The notes beneath the pieces are model-generated. The model was not told the DNA's origin. It did not search any database and saw only the letters and a program-made list of their open reading frames with translations. A stretch of DNA of 11,898 nt, from positions 1 through 11,898 of the forward strand of contig SBFL01000339.1 in assembly GCA_006227965.1 (NCBI GenBank), written 5' to 3'. The DNA is from Bacteroidota bacterium. Lineage in GTDB: Bacteria > Bacteroidota > Bacteroidia > Flavobacteriales > Flavobacteriaceae. The translations under genes were made by a program, and so were the position numbers. Positions 1-7,423 of this stretch are shown one piece after another. The first letter of the stretch is position 1, and each line of letters begins with the position of its first letter.

Positions 1-549
1 TGGTTCCCTCCAGTGGCTACCGGGGCGTTGCTCAGGTAGCGGCAGGCATTTGCGTACCGTTGCCTGTTTTTCGCAGGCCTTTCGGAACTGGGTGAATACA
101 TCCGGGATTTGGCAAAAATCTTCATAGGGGATGTCCTCCGGGTGGAATAGAAACTGATCATAATGCTCCAGCAACCGCACATCACCGGGCAGTTGAGACA
201 GGACGGCATCGCGGATTTGGGTTTCGTCCCGCGTCCATTCCTTTTGTGTGTGAATTTCAGTTATCCCGAACCGGGCAACCATTTCGGGGAGTACCTCCTC
301 CGGCCGTTCACGGTAGACAAACAACGGAATCTTTAATTCGCGAAGGTTTTTGGAAAGCTCTGATACGGTTTCCCTCAGGAACTGTGCCCTGTAATTTCCG
401 GTTCGCGGAAACCCATATGGGTCTTTCTCAAAATAGCGGGGATCAAAAAAATAAACTGCTAGCACCCGCTGGGCCCTGCAGGCCATGGTAAGGGAGTAAT
501 TATCAGAAGGCCGCAGGTCGTTTCGAAACCAGTGAAGGGCTGTGGTCAT
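1..549 (-). CDS. DASH-type cryptochrome/photolyase, N-terminal part (runs off the left edge)
   Basis: My own translation of the minus strand from the ATG at 549-547 stays open for 183 codons to base 1, so the gene is cut by the window edge. The product opens with HWFRNDLRPSDN (residues 6-17), the usual start of the photolyase alpha/beta antenna domain. GNYRAQFLRETV lies at 51-62 and PDVFTQFRK at 149-157. As I recall the family, the last two are typical of cry-DASH rather than classic CPD photolyases. Family members bind FAD and a folate antenna and repair cyclobutane dimers with blue light, mainly in single-stranded DNA. The FAD-binding C-terminal half is outside the window, so catalytic residues cannot be checked. 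It lies 28 bases downstream of a DUF2256-type gene on the same strand and is probably cotranscribed with it. Another photolyase subclass is possible but less likely. Confidence 0.9.
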   Translation of the reverse strand, partial: MTTALHWFRNDLRPSDNYSLTMACRAQRVLAVYFFDPRYFEKDPYGFPRTGNYRAQFLRETVSELSKNLRELKIPLFVYRERPEEVLPEMVARFGITEIHTQKEWTRDETQIRDAVLSQLPGDVRLLEHYDQFLFHPEDIPYEDFCQIPDVFTQFRKACEKQATVRKCLPLPEQRPGSHWREP

Positions 550-577
550 GGTACTTTATTGATTATCTGCACACTGC

Positions 578-727
578 TCAGCCAATCCGGCTGGCTTTTC
601 GGCTGATTCGGCATCGCTTGCTACAATACCTTACTTCTTCCCAGGTGCGCTCCCATTTCTTTCGCCAGGAGAACGGCCTGCCACAAACCAGGCAGATCTT
701 ATTAGGTAAAAGCAGTTTTCGGTGCAT
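578..727 (-). CDS. DUF2256-type small zinc-ribbon protein (49 aa)
   Basis: The minus-strand reading frame from the ATG at 727-725 to the TGA at 580-578 encodes 49 residues. It contains [20 protein letters not shown] (10-29) and then [10 protein letters not shown] (30-39), followed by a basic tail. Cys12, Cys15, Cys35 and Cys39 form a CxxC/CxxxC zinc-ribbon pattern, and the strongly conserved WRKKWE core identifies DUF2256 (COG4338). The function of this family is unknown to me. From memory it often sits beside cryptochrome/photolyase genes, and here it lies 28 bases upstream of a cry-DASH gene on the same strand. Alternative starts are unlikely, because the first cysteine pair begins only 11 residues in. 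The family call is strong because of the motif density; any role with the photolyase is inferred from position. Confidence 0.88.
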   Translation of the reverse strand: MHRKLLLPNKICLVCGRPFSWRKKWERTWEEVRYCSKRCRISRKASRIG

Positions 728-735
728 ATGTTTAA

Positions 736-743
736 CAAAAATA
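736..743 (-). promoter_or_regulatory. Candidate -7 promoter element for the DUF2256/cry-DASH unit
   Basis: On the minus strand this reads TATTTTTG, a match to the Bacteroidetes -7 consensus TAnnTTTG. It lies 8 bases before the ATG of the DUF2256-type gene, which would give an almost leaderless mRNA. No TTG is found at the usual 17-23 base spacing upstream. The surroundings are AT-rich, so a chance match is possible. Confidence 0.35.
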
Positions 744-824
744 GTTAAATGATAAACAAAATATGTTAGAGTTTCCCTAAATCCACCGGGGGGCTTTTCG
801 CGTTCCCAAGAGCTTCAATTTTAG

Positions 825-832
825 TATCTTTA
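825..832 (+). promoter_or_regulatory. Candidate -7 promoter element for kynurenine 3-monooxygenase
   Basis: TATCTTTA is one base off the Bacteroidetes -7 consensus TAnnTTTG and ends 23 bases before the ATG at 856, a plausible position. I see no convincing -33 TTG. With the element at 736-743 on the other strand, the 128 bases between the divergent genes (728-855) would carry promoters in both directions. I see nothing else in that interval. Confidence 0.4.
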
Positions 833-855
833 GGGCCTTATCATTTCATCCCCTG

Positions 856-2214
856 ATGAATCAAAGCCCGAAAAACATTGCGATTGTTGGGTCAGGCCTG
901 ATCGGCGCGCTCTTGGCGATCTATTTGAGAAAAGCAGGCCATAAGGTTACCGTTTTCGATCGCAGGCCAGACATTAGGACCGTGGAATTTTCGGGCCGGT
1001 CCATCAACCTCGCCATGAGCGACCGGGGATGGAAGGCTCTGGAAGGGGCCGGGATTGACACTGAGGTCCGCAAGATCGCTATCCCCCTGTATAAAAGGGC
1101 CATGCATGTGATTGGGAAACCCTTGTATTACCAGTATTACGGAAAGGAAGGAGAGGCTATATGGTCCATATCCAGGGGGGTGCTGAACCGGAGGATGATC
1201 GACCTGGCAGAAAAAGCCGGGGCCGTCTTCCGTTTTGAGGAAAAAGTCTGGGATGTGGATCTTCCCACAGCTCAATTATTTACCGGTGAAACTGAGAAGG
1301 GTGCCTGGAAAACCTACCGGTTTGACCACATTTTTGGCTGTGACGGGGCATTCTCCAGGATCCGGCACAAAATGCAGCGACGCAGCCGGTTTGATTATTC
1401 CCAGGATTTTATAGATGTAGGCTACAAGGAACTCACTATCCCACCCAATGCGGATGGAACCCACAAACTGGACCGGCATTCATTTCATATATGGCCGCGC
1501 GGCAGGTTTATGTTTATCGCCATGCCCAACCTGGACGGGAGTTTTACCTGTACCCTGTTTATGCCCTTTGAGGGAGAAATATCCTTCGAAAAACTGAATA
1601 CCAAGGAGGCTACACGTAGTTTCTTCACCGAGTATTTTCCCAGCGTCATGCAGGACATTGACAACCTCTGCGATGATTTTTTCCGGAATCCGACCAGTGC
1701 CCTGGTGACTATCAAGTGTTATCCCTGGACGTATTGGGATAAAATTGCCCTGGTGGGGGATTCTGCACACGCTGTGGTCCCGTTTTTCGGACAGGGGATG
1801 AACGCCGGGTTTGAGGACATCACCGAACTCGTCTCGCTCATGGAGGCCCACGGGGATGACTGGGAAGCCATTTTCAGGGATTACCAGGAACACCGCAAGC
1901 CCAACGCAGATGCCATTGCGGAACTCAGCTATAGAAACTTTATGGAAATGAGCAGCCGTACGGCAGATCCGCAGTTCCTGCTGCAGAAAAAGATCGAGCG
2001 GCATTTTGCAGAGCAATATCCGGAAAAATGGATTCCAGCGTACTCGCGTGTCACCTTTTCTGACCGGCCTTATGCCGAAGCCCTGCAGATCGGTGACCGT
2101 CAGGAAACCATAATGAAGGAAGTAATGAAAATGCCGGATCTGGAAAACCGCTGGGACAAGCCGGAGGTCACCAGGCGCATCCTCGAGTTGCTGGAAGAAA
2201 CTCCTACAGAATAA
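856..2214 (+). CDS. kmo: Kynurenine 3-monooxygenase (FAD-dependent)
   Basis: This 452-residue protein is close to the usual bacterial KMO length (about 460). It carries the Rossmann FAD motif GSGLIG at 12-17, GRSINLAMSDRG at 47-58 (a KMO signature after the FAD site), GCDG at 161-164 and the second FAD motif GDSAHAVVPFFGQGMNAGF at 301-319. KMO hydroxylates L-kynurenine to 3-hydroxykynurenine with NADPH and O2, in tryptophan breakdown toward quinolinate/NAD or further catabolism. Family enzymes often have a hydrophobic C-terminal region; here the C-terminus is charged, as expected for a soluble bacterial form. No other kynurenine-pathway gene is in the window, so it appears as a stand-alone transcription unit, divergent from the photolyase unit and ending at a hairpin. 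The ATG follows a run without a Shine-Dalgarno sequence. A different class A flavin monooxygenase is the alternative, but the internal motifs favour KMO. Confidence 0.93.
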   Translation: MNQSPKNIAIVGSGLIGALLAIYLRKAGHKVTVFDRRPDIRTVEFSGRSINLAMSDRGWKALEGAGIDTEVRKIAIPLYKRAMHVIGKPLYYQYYGKEGEAIWSISRGVLNRRMIDLAEKAGAVFRFEEKVWDVDLPTAQLFTGETEKGAWKTYRFDHIFGCDGAFSRIRHKMQRRSRFDYSQDFIDVGYKELTIPPNADGTHKLDRHSFHIWPRGRFMFIAMPNLDGSFTCTLFMPFEGEISFEKLNTKEATRSFFTEYFPSVMQDIDNLCDDFFRNPTSALVTIKCYPWTYWDKIALVGDSAHAVVPFFGQGMNAGFEDITELVSLMEAHGDDWEAIFRDYQEHRKPNADAIAELSYRNFMEMSSRTADPQFLLQKKIERHFAEQYPEKWIPAYSRVTFSDRPYAEALQIGDRQETIMKEVMKMPDLENRWDKPEVTRRILELLEETPTE

Positions 2215-2242
2215 AAAATCCCGGCCTGAAGGACCGGGATTT
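2212..2242 (-). terminator. Hairpin terminator between convergent genes
   Basis: AAATCCCGG (2216-2224) pairs with CCGGGATTT (2234-2242) in a 9-bp stem around a 9-base loop. On the minus strand the stem runs into six T residues (plus-strand A at 2213-2218), giving a good intrinsic terminator for the nif3/COG1579 operon, whose last stop is 26 bases upstream. The plus-strand side has only three T, so it may also act, more weakly, for kmo. Confidence 0.8.
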
Positions 2243-2268
2243 CATGAATGCCTTTCTGGTTCCTTTGC

Positions 2269-3051
2269 CTATTTCAGATTGTCAAAGATTTCCTGCATTT
2301 TGTCTTGTTCCTCATCGGCAAGGGCAGGATCTACCAGAATGCGGCCACTGTGTTCATCGGAGATGATTTTTTTGCGGGTGGCAATTTCCACCTGTACCTG
2401 AGGGGGGATAGTAAAGAAGGAACCTCCTGAGGCGCCCCTTTCAATAGGGACCACGGCCAAACCATTTTTAACCCGGTTTCGGATTCGTTTATAGGCGTTC
2501 AGCAGCCTGTCCTCAATGATTTTTTCGTACTCCTCTGATTTCTTGACCAGGGCTTTTTCTTCCTTTTCGGTCTCGGAAAGGATGGCATCCAGTTCCCCTT
2601 TCTTATGCTTCAGGTGGGTTTCCCGTTCGGAAAGCTGTTCTTTCGTAGCAGTGATCAGCTCTTTTTTCTGCTCTATCTGGGCCTTGAACTCCTTGATGTG
2701 CTTTTCAGCCAGTTGAATTTCAAGTTCCTGGTATTCCACCTCCTTGGCGAGGGAATTGAATTCCCGGCTGTTGCGAACATTTTTTTGCTGTTCGCTGTAC
2801 TTTTTGATCAGGGCCTTTGCCTCCTCGATCATGTTCTTTTTGGCAGTAATCTCATAGTTGACGGTTTCCACATCCGTCTTCAATTTATCGATCCGGGTTT
2901 TAAGCCCCTGAACCTCATCTTCCAGATCCTGGACTTCCAATGGCAATTCCCCGCGGACGTTTCGGATTTCATCAATCCTTGAATCGATTAGCTGCAGGTC
3001 GTACAGGGCTCGGAGTTTTTCTTCTATGGTTACTTCTGTCTTTGATGGCAT
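2269..3051 (-). CDS. COG1579/DUF164 coiled-coil protein with a cysteine-less zinc-ribbon domain
   Basis: The product has 260 residues. Residues about 8-185 are highly charged and heptad-rich, forming a long antiparallel coiled coil. A small C-terminal domain follows at about 190-240, with VVPIERGASGGSFFTIPPQ (200-218) and KKIISDEHSGRILVD (228-241... ending at D241). In most COG1579 proteins this domain is a four-cysteine zinc ribbon of the form CGGC...CEHCGR. Here the four positions are Ser208, Ser211, Asp232 and Ser235, and the entire protein contains no cysteine, so zinc binding by this site looks impossible while the fold residues remain. The role is not well defined; nucleic-acid binding has been suggested for the family. 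Its ATG lies 2 bases after the nif3 stop, indicating cotranscription and probable translational coupling; the Nif3/COG1579 pairing is common in bacteria and suggests joint function. Confidence 0.88.
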   Translation of the reverse strand: MPSKTEVTIEEKLRALYDLQLIDSRIDEIRNVRGELPLEVQDLEDEVQGLKTRIDKLKTDVETVNYEITAKKNMIEEAKALIKKYSEQQKNVRNSREFNSLAKEVEYQELEIQLAEKHIKEFKAQIEQKKELITATKEQLSERETHLKHKKGELDAILSETEKEEKALVKKSEEYEKIIEDRLLNAYKRIRNRVKNGLAVVPIERGASGGSFFTIPPQVQVEIATRKKIISDEHSGRILVDPALADEEQDKMQEIFDNLK

Positions 3052-3053
3052 AT

Positions 3054-4148
3054 CTAGAAATAATTGATGGGGTTCGTTTTTGTCTCGGATAAAGAGATGG
3101 CAAAATTAGGAATTTTTTCGCTAAGATATTCAGCGATCAGGTTTTTTGTAAACTGCTCAGTTTCATAGTGTCCGATATCGGCTATAACCATCTCGCCCTC
3201 GGCCTGGTAGAACTGGTGGTATTTCACATCCGCAGTAATGAGAATATCCGCTCCGGCAGCCTTTGCGGCCCCTATGGCGAAGGCACCGCTACCGCCAAGG
3301 ACAGCCACCCGCCGAAACGGGGTCCGGGGCAGATCCGTATGCCGGATACAGCCACACCGGAACCGGTCGCGAACTCGCTGCAGGAACTCTTTTGGATCCA
3401 CGGCCTCGGGAAGTTCCCCCACCATGCCCATTCCGAGGTGATCGTACGGGTTTTCAAGGGTGGTCACCTCATAGGCAATTTCCTCGTAGGGGTGATGCGA
3501 GAACAGGGCCCTGAGCACTTCTTTCTCCCGGTCTCGGGTAAAGGTTATGTGCACCTGTACTTCTGGCTCCAGTTGTAAATCTCCCCGGCTTCCCACCGCC
3601 GGGTTTGCCTCCTGGCCGGGCATAAAACTCCCGGTACCTTCACTGGTAAAACTGCAATGACTGTAATGGCCCAGAGACCCGGCACCTGCCTCAAAGAGCT
3701 TTTCAAGGAGGAAATCTTTGGATGCCATCGGTACATAAGTCAGCAATTTTTTAATGACGCCTGATTTCGGGATAAGGATTCGGGTGCTTTCAAGCCCGAG
3801 AACTTCACAAATCTTCGCATTGACGCCTTCCCTGACATTGTCCAGGGCGGTATGCATACTGTAGATGGCAATACCATTTTGGATGGCTTTTAAAACGGTG
3901 CGCTCCACGTAGGTGGCCCCGGTAATCCGCTTCAGTCCCCTGAAGAGGATCGGGTGGAAACTGACGATGAGGTTGCAATTTTTGGCCGTGGCTTCATCAA
4001 TCACGCGCTCCAGGGTGTCCAGGGTCACCAGGATCCCGGTGACTTCCATGGCGGGGTCGCCCACCAGGAGCCCAACATTGTCAAAATCTTCAGCAAGGGA
4101 AAGGGGCGCCTGCTCTTCCAGCTGGTTGGTTATTTCTTTAACGGTCAT
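3054..4148 (-). CDS. Nif3-like dinuclear metal centre protein (YbgI/YqfO family)
   Basis: The 364-residue product has the Nif3 start AEDFDNVGLLVGD (19-31), SFHPILFRGLKRI (63-75, metal ligand His65), MHTALDNVREGVN (98-110, ligands His99 and Asp103) and DIGHYETEQF (324-333, ligands His327 and Glu331). Between the two Nif3 lobes lies an insert at about 130-235, like the CutA/PII-like domain of the longer YqfO-type proteins, which accounts for the length. Family members form toroidal hexamers with two metal ions per subunit; a GTP cyclohydrolase 1 type 2 annotation is often transferred to them without firm proof. The reading frame stays open 80 codons further upstream, but that extension would run into the divergent lpxK gene. 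Met at 4148 matches the family start MTVKEI and lies behind a consensus promoter box. It is the first gene of a unit with the COG1579 gene. Confidence 0.92.
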   Translation of the reverse strand: MTVKEITNQLEEQAPLSLAEDFDNVGLLVGDPAMEVTGILVTLDTLERVIDEATAKNCNLIVSFHPILFRGLKRITGATYVERTVLKAIQNGIAIYSMHTALDNVREGVNAKICEVLGLESTRILIPKSGVIKKLLTYVPMASKDFLLEKLFEAGAGSLGHYSHCSFTSEGTGSFMPGQEANPAVGSRGDLQLEPEVQVHITFTRDREKEVLRALFSHHPYEEIAYEVTTLENPYDHLGMGMVGELPEAVDPKEFLQRVRDRFRCGCIRHTDLPRTPFRRVAVLGGSGAFAIGAAKAAGADILITADVKYHQFYQAEGEMVIADIGHYETEQFTKNLIAEYLSEKIPNFAISLSETKTNPINYF

Positions 4149-4172
4149 GTGTAACGGCTTTTTGGCTGGTCT

Positions 4173-4180
4173 CAAAGATA
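4173..4180 (-). promoter_or_regulatory. -7 promoter element for the nif3/COG1579 operon
   Basis: The minus strand reads TATCTTTG, an exact TAnnTTTG match, 24 bases before the nif3 ATG. It lies in the 51-base gap between the divergent nif3 and lpxK genes. On the plus strand TATTTTCG at 4187-4194, with TTTG at 4161-4164, is a weaker candidate for lpxK and would give an almost leaderless transcript. Confidence 0.6.
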
Positions 4181-4199
4181 AATAACTATTTTCGCTCTG

Positions 4200-5192
4200 A
4201 TGAAATGGCTCAGAAATCTCAGTTGGCCCCTCTCGGTGCTCTTTGGATGGGTAGTGTTGCTCCGCAATAAATGCTATGACCGGGGCTGGCTTTCCTCGAG
4301 GGCTTACCAGGTGCCCATCCTTTGCGTGGGAAACCTCAGTATAGGTGGGAGCGGAAAAACCCCAATGGTCGAGTGGCTTCTGGCACATCTGTTGCCCGAA
4401 AAGAAGGTCGCTGTGCTCAGCCGCGGCTACAGGCGCAGGAGCTCAGGTTTTCAGATGGCAACCCAACAGAGTACTGCCGACCAGATAGGCGACGAACCCC
4501 TTCAGATTGCCCGGAAATTCCCTGAAGCCAAAGTAGCCGTAGACGCCAACCGGCAGCGGGGGATCGAAAAACTGGTCTCCATGGATTCACCGGAGGTTAT
4601 CCTCCTGGACGATGCCTTCCAGCACCGGAAGGTGCGACCCTACAGATCCATTCTGCTGACCGCCTGGGACGAACTGTATACAGAAGAGGCCTACCTGCCA
4701 GCCGGAAACCTGAGGGATCATCGCTCACAGGCCCGACGGGCTGATTTGATCGTGGTCACCAAGTGCCCTTCTGGTTTGACCGGGCATGAAAAGGAAAAGA
4801 TCTGCAAAAGATTAAAACCTGCGGAAGGGCAGGAAATCGTTTTTGCCTACCTCTGCTATGGCAGTCCCAGGGATGAGCGGGGACAGTCCTTTCCCCTGGA
4901 GGACCTCCTTAAACAACGAATTACGGTGGTCACGGGGATAGCCCGCCCTGCCCCCCTCCTGGAGTACCTGGGCAGCCTTGGAGTGCGGTTTGAGCATGTT
5001 TCATTTGCAGACCACCACCATTTTACGGAAAAGGACCTGAGGAGGTTTCAGGGTAAGAACCCTGTACTGACCACCGAAAAAGACGCTGTGCGCTTGGAAG
5101 GTAAACTCGGGAGATTTTGGGTGCTTCCTGTTCAGCACTGCTTCGCTCCTGAAGAAGAGGCGGTCATGCAGCGGTTCCTTCGCCAATTCTAG
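4200..5192 (+). CDS. lpxK: Tetraacyldisaccharide 4'-kinase (lipid A kinase)
   Basis: LpxK phosphorylates the 4' position of the tetraacyl-disaccharide 1-phosphate precursor of lipid A with ATP at the inner membrane. The 330-residue protein begins with a short hydrophobic membrane-anchor helix (about 7-22), as in the family. The P-loop GNLSIGGSGKT is at 44-54 and GDEP at 98-101. DDAFQH (137-142) carries the Walker B-like and catalytic aspartates. DHHHF (271-275) and TTEKDAVR (291-298) are typical C-terminal motifs. Length matches the family. It is divergent from nif3 and overlaps the convergent histidine kinase gene by four bases. It appears monocistronic, with no other lipid A gene nearby, which is not unusual for lpxK in this group. 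It implies a Gram-negative organism making lipid A. Confidence 0.95.
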   Translation: MKWLRNLSWPLSVLFGWVVLLRNKCYDRGWLSSRAYQVPILCVGNLSIGGSGKTPMVEWLLAHLLPEKKVAVLSRGYRRRSSGFQMATQQSTADQIGDEPLQIARKFPEAKVAVDANRQRGIEKLVSMDSPEVILLDDAFQHRKVRPYRSILLTAWDELYTEEAYLPAGNLRDHRSQARRADLIVVTKCPSGLTGHEKEKICKRLKPAEGQEIVFAYLCYGSPRDERGQSFPLEDLLKQRITVVTGIARPAPLLEYLGSLGVRFEHVSFADHHHFTEKDLRRFQGKNPVLTTEKDAVRLEGKLGRFWVLPVQHCFAPEEEAVMQRFLRQF

Positions 5193-7423
5193 GAATAGGA
5201 CCTCCGCATCTTGGGTTCAATGATATTTTCACCAATCTTATCGTAGAATACCTCCGGCTTGAAGGGTTTGGTCACCACATCGTTGCAGCCTGCAGCATAA
5301 AAGGCCTCCAGACTGTCATCCAGGGAAATGGCGGTAAGGGCAATGATCGGGGTTTCCTGGTCAAACTTTCGGATCCGCTCTGTGGCTTCCACTCCGCTGA
5401 TCCCTGGCATATGGATGTCCATCAGGATGCCATCATAGGTATTGCGGCTGGCCAGATCAACAGCTTCCGTTCCATTGCTGGCGATGTCGCAGGTAATTTC
5501 CTTTTTGGAAAGCATCTTTTTGGTGATGACCTGGTTGATCTTGTTGTCTTCCACCACGAGCAGGTGCAATCCGTTATATTTGTAGTCCTTGGGCGAGATC
5601 TCGAACGCGAGGTCATCCACGAAATGGTCCTTGCATTTCATCCTGAGTTCAAAGAAAAAGGAACTTCCCTTACCAGGTTCGCTTTCCAGCTGAATATTAC
5701 TGCCAAAGAGCCCCAGGAGGCTTTTGACGATGGTCAGGCCCAGGCCGGTACCCCCGTATTCCCTGTTGATCTGTATGGACCCCTGTTCAAAGCTGTCGAA
5801 GATGGTGGCCTGCCGCTCCTTCTCAATACCGATGCCGTTGTCGCGTACCTCAAAGTAAATATTGGCATAATCCCCTTCCTGCTGTAAAAGCTTGGTGATG
5901 ACCACTACTTCCCCTTCCCGGGTAAACTTTATCGCATTTCCGACCAGGTTCATAAATACCTGGGAGAGTTTCACCGGGTCGCTCATCAGGTGGGCAGGGA
6001 TTTGCGGGTCGTAGTCTAGGATGATTTCGTTCTTGTGATCCTTGGCAGACTGCTGCAGGCCATTGATCACATCGGTGAGCACCTTTTTCAGGTTGCATTC
6101 CACTTCCAGGGGTTCCAGTTTGTCCGCGTCGATCTTGTTGATCTGCAGGATGTCGTTGATGAAGTTCAGCAGGTAATCCCCGGAGAATTTTAACGCCTTC
6201 AGGTGTTCCTGCTGGTTTTTACGCGGGTTTTCCTCCAGAAGCAGGTGCGTCAGTCCGGTCACGGCATACAGCGGCGTCCTCAGTTCATGACTCACGGTAG
6301 AAAGGAAGTTGGTCTTGGCTTCCATGGCCTGCACCGCGGCATCACGGGCCGTCTGTAATTCCCTGTTCTTGGTTTGCAGCAGGTCGTTGGTCTTCAGCTT
6401 GATCTGGTTGTTCCGGTAGAGGGAAACCGCAAGCAGGGAAATGATGGTCAAAAAGGCCGAGGTGAGAATGGCAGTGATCTCGGACCGGCTGGCAGATTCG
6501 CTGAGGTCGGAGATTTCTGCTTTCTGCTCTTCAATCCTCCTGTTAAGGTAATCGAATTGAGTCTGATCTGCATTTTTGCTTTCGATCTCATATTTCTCGA
6601 TAGTATACGTAGAATCACGCAACTGGACCTGCACTCTTAAACGAGCTACCGCCTTTTGGTATTGACCGGTCTCCTGATATAGATCCGACAACAGTTCATT
6701 CGCCCTGTAAAATTCTTTAGAGAATTCGTTTGAAGCAGCCAATCCCAGGGCGCTTTCGCCATTATTTATTGCATTGATCAGTTTTCCCTGATCCTTATAA
6801 ATTTCTGCCAGATTTAAAAAGGCCACAGTTTGCAGGTAATTCCTTTCATACGGGTCTTTGTTGCCTCTTAATGCATTGAATCGGGTAATTGCGGAATCCG
6901 TTCTGGAGAGTTGTCTAAGGATTATCCCTTCCAGCAAAGTTGCACGGTTCAGCAGGTTACGATCGTTGTTGGATTTTTTAGCCTGCTGGACCAGGTTGTA
7001 AGCATTTTGAACCAATCCGTCCTCCAGATAAATCTGTGAACCAAGCAACAGATTTGAAGCCTCCCCATACGGGAATTCCTCAGTGTTCCCAAGGATTTCA
7101 TAGGTCTTGTCGAAATAAGGCCTTGCCTGCCCGGGTCTCCCCATATCCATATAGACCTGACCAAACATCTGGTCTGTGACAATGGCCGCTTTGGTTATTT
7201 CATTTTCCTCAGCCCACTTTGCGGCTTTTTTCAAAGCTTCCAGGGCCTTATCCATTTTGTCCTGGTTTTTATAAGACCGGGCTTCGATGATAAAAGGATC
7301 AAAATCAGGATGGATCTGAAAGGTTTCCTGTGCACCCGTGCCCTGGCCTAAAGCCTTTACATGGAAGCCTATGATAAGGATGCCTATCAAAAGCTGCGTA
7401 ATATGTAGTGTGCGTTTGTTCAC
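5189..7423 (-). CDS. TPR-containing hybrid sensor histidine kinase/response regulator
   Basis: The 744-residue protein has, in order: an N-terminal signal peptide or anchor (about 8-27); a TPR-like helical repeat region (about 40-270), probably periplasmic; a linker coiled coil (about 275-310); a transmembrane helix (about 314-336); a second short coiled coil; HisKA with FLSTVSHELRTPL (373-385, phospho-His379); HATPase_c with the N box around Asn496, DNGIGI (528-533) and GGTGLGLTIV (557-566); and a receiver domain (619-735) with acidic pair Glu625/Asp626, phospho-acceptor Asp669 in LMDIHMPG, Thr697 and Lys719. All catalytic residues are present. There is no DNA-binding output, so it presumably passes phosphate to a separate phosphotransfer protein; none is in the window. 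The start is GTG at 7423, which overlaps the GAPDH stop (GTGA). This start keeps the signal peptide, and AAAAAGG lies a few bases upstream. The stimulus is unknown. Confidence 0.92.
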   Translation of the reverse strand: MNKRTLHITQLLIGILIIGFHVKALGQGTGAQETFQIHPDFDPFIIEARSYKNQDKMDKALEALKKAAKWAEENEITKAAIVTDQMFGQVYMDMGRPGQARPYFDKTYEILGNTEEFPYGEASNLLLGSQIYLEDGLVQNAYNLVQQAKKSNNDRNLLNRATLLEGIILRQLSRTDSAITRFNALRGNKDPYERNYLQTVAFLNLAEIYKDQGKLINAINNGESALGLAASNEFSKEFYRANELLSDLYQETGQYQKAVARLRVQVQLRDSTYTIEKYEIESKNADQTQFDYLNRRIEEQKAEISDLSESASRSEITAILTSAFLTIISLLAVSLYRNNQIKLKTNDLLQTKNRELQTARDAAVQAMEAKTNFLSTVSHELRTPLYAVTGLTHLLLEENPRKNQQEHLKALKFSGDYLLNFINDILQINKIDADKLEPLEVECNLKKVLTDVINGLQQSAKDHKNEIILDYDPQIPAHLMSDPVKLSQVFMNLVGNAIKFTREGEVVVITKLLQQEGDYANIYFEVRDNGIGIEKERQATIFDSFEQGSIQINREYGGTGLGLTIVKSLLGLFGSNIQLESEPGKGSSFFFELRMKCKDHFVDDLAFEISPKDYKYNGLHLLVVEDNKINQVITKKMLSKKEITCDIASNGTEAVDLASRNTYDGILMDIHMPGISGVEATERIRKFDQETPIIALTAISLDDSLEAFYAAGCNDVVTKPFKPEVFYDKIGENIIEPKMRRSYS

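Noticed and set aside
1480..2016. A 178-codon minus-strand frame inside the kynurenine monooxygenase gene
   Set aside because: The plus-strand protein carries all FAD and family motifs; the antisense frame has none.
4149..4388. An 80-codon in-frame N-terminal extension of the Nif3-like protein
   Set aside because: It would cover the start of the divergent lpxK gene and the promoter gap, its composition is unlike the family, and the Met at 4148 matches the usual Nif3 start.
5411..5887. A 158-codon plus-strand frame opposite the kinase receiver and ATPase domains
   Set aside because: It mirrors conserved coding sequence of the histidine kinase and has no family features.
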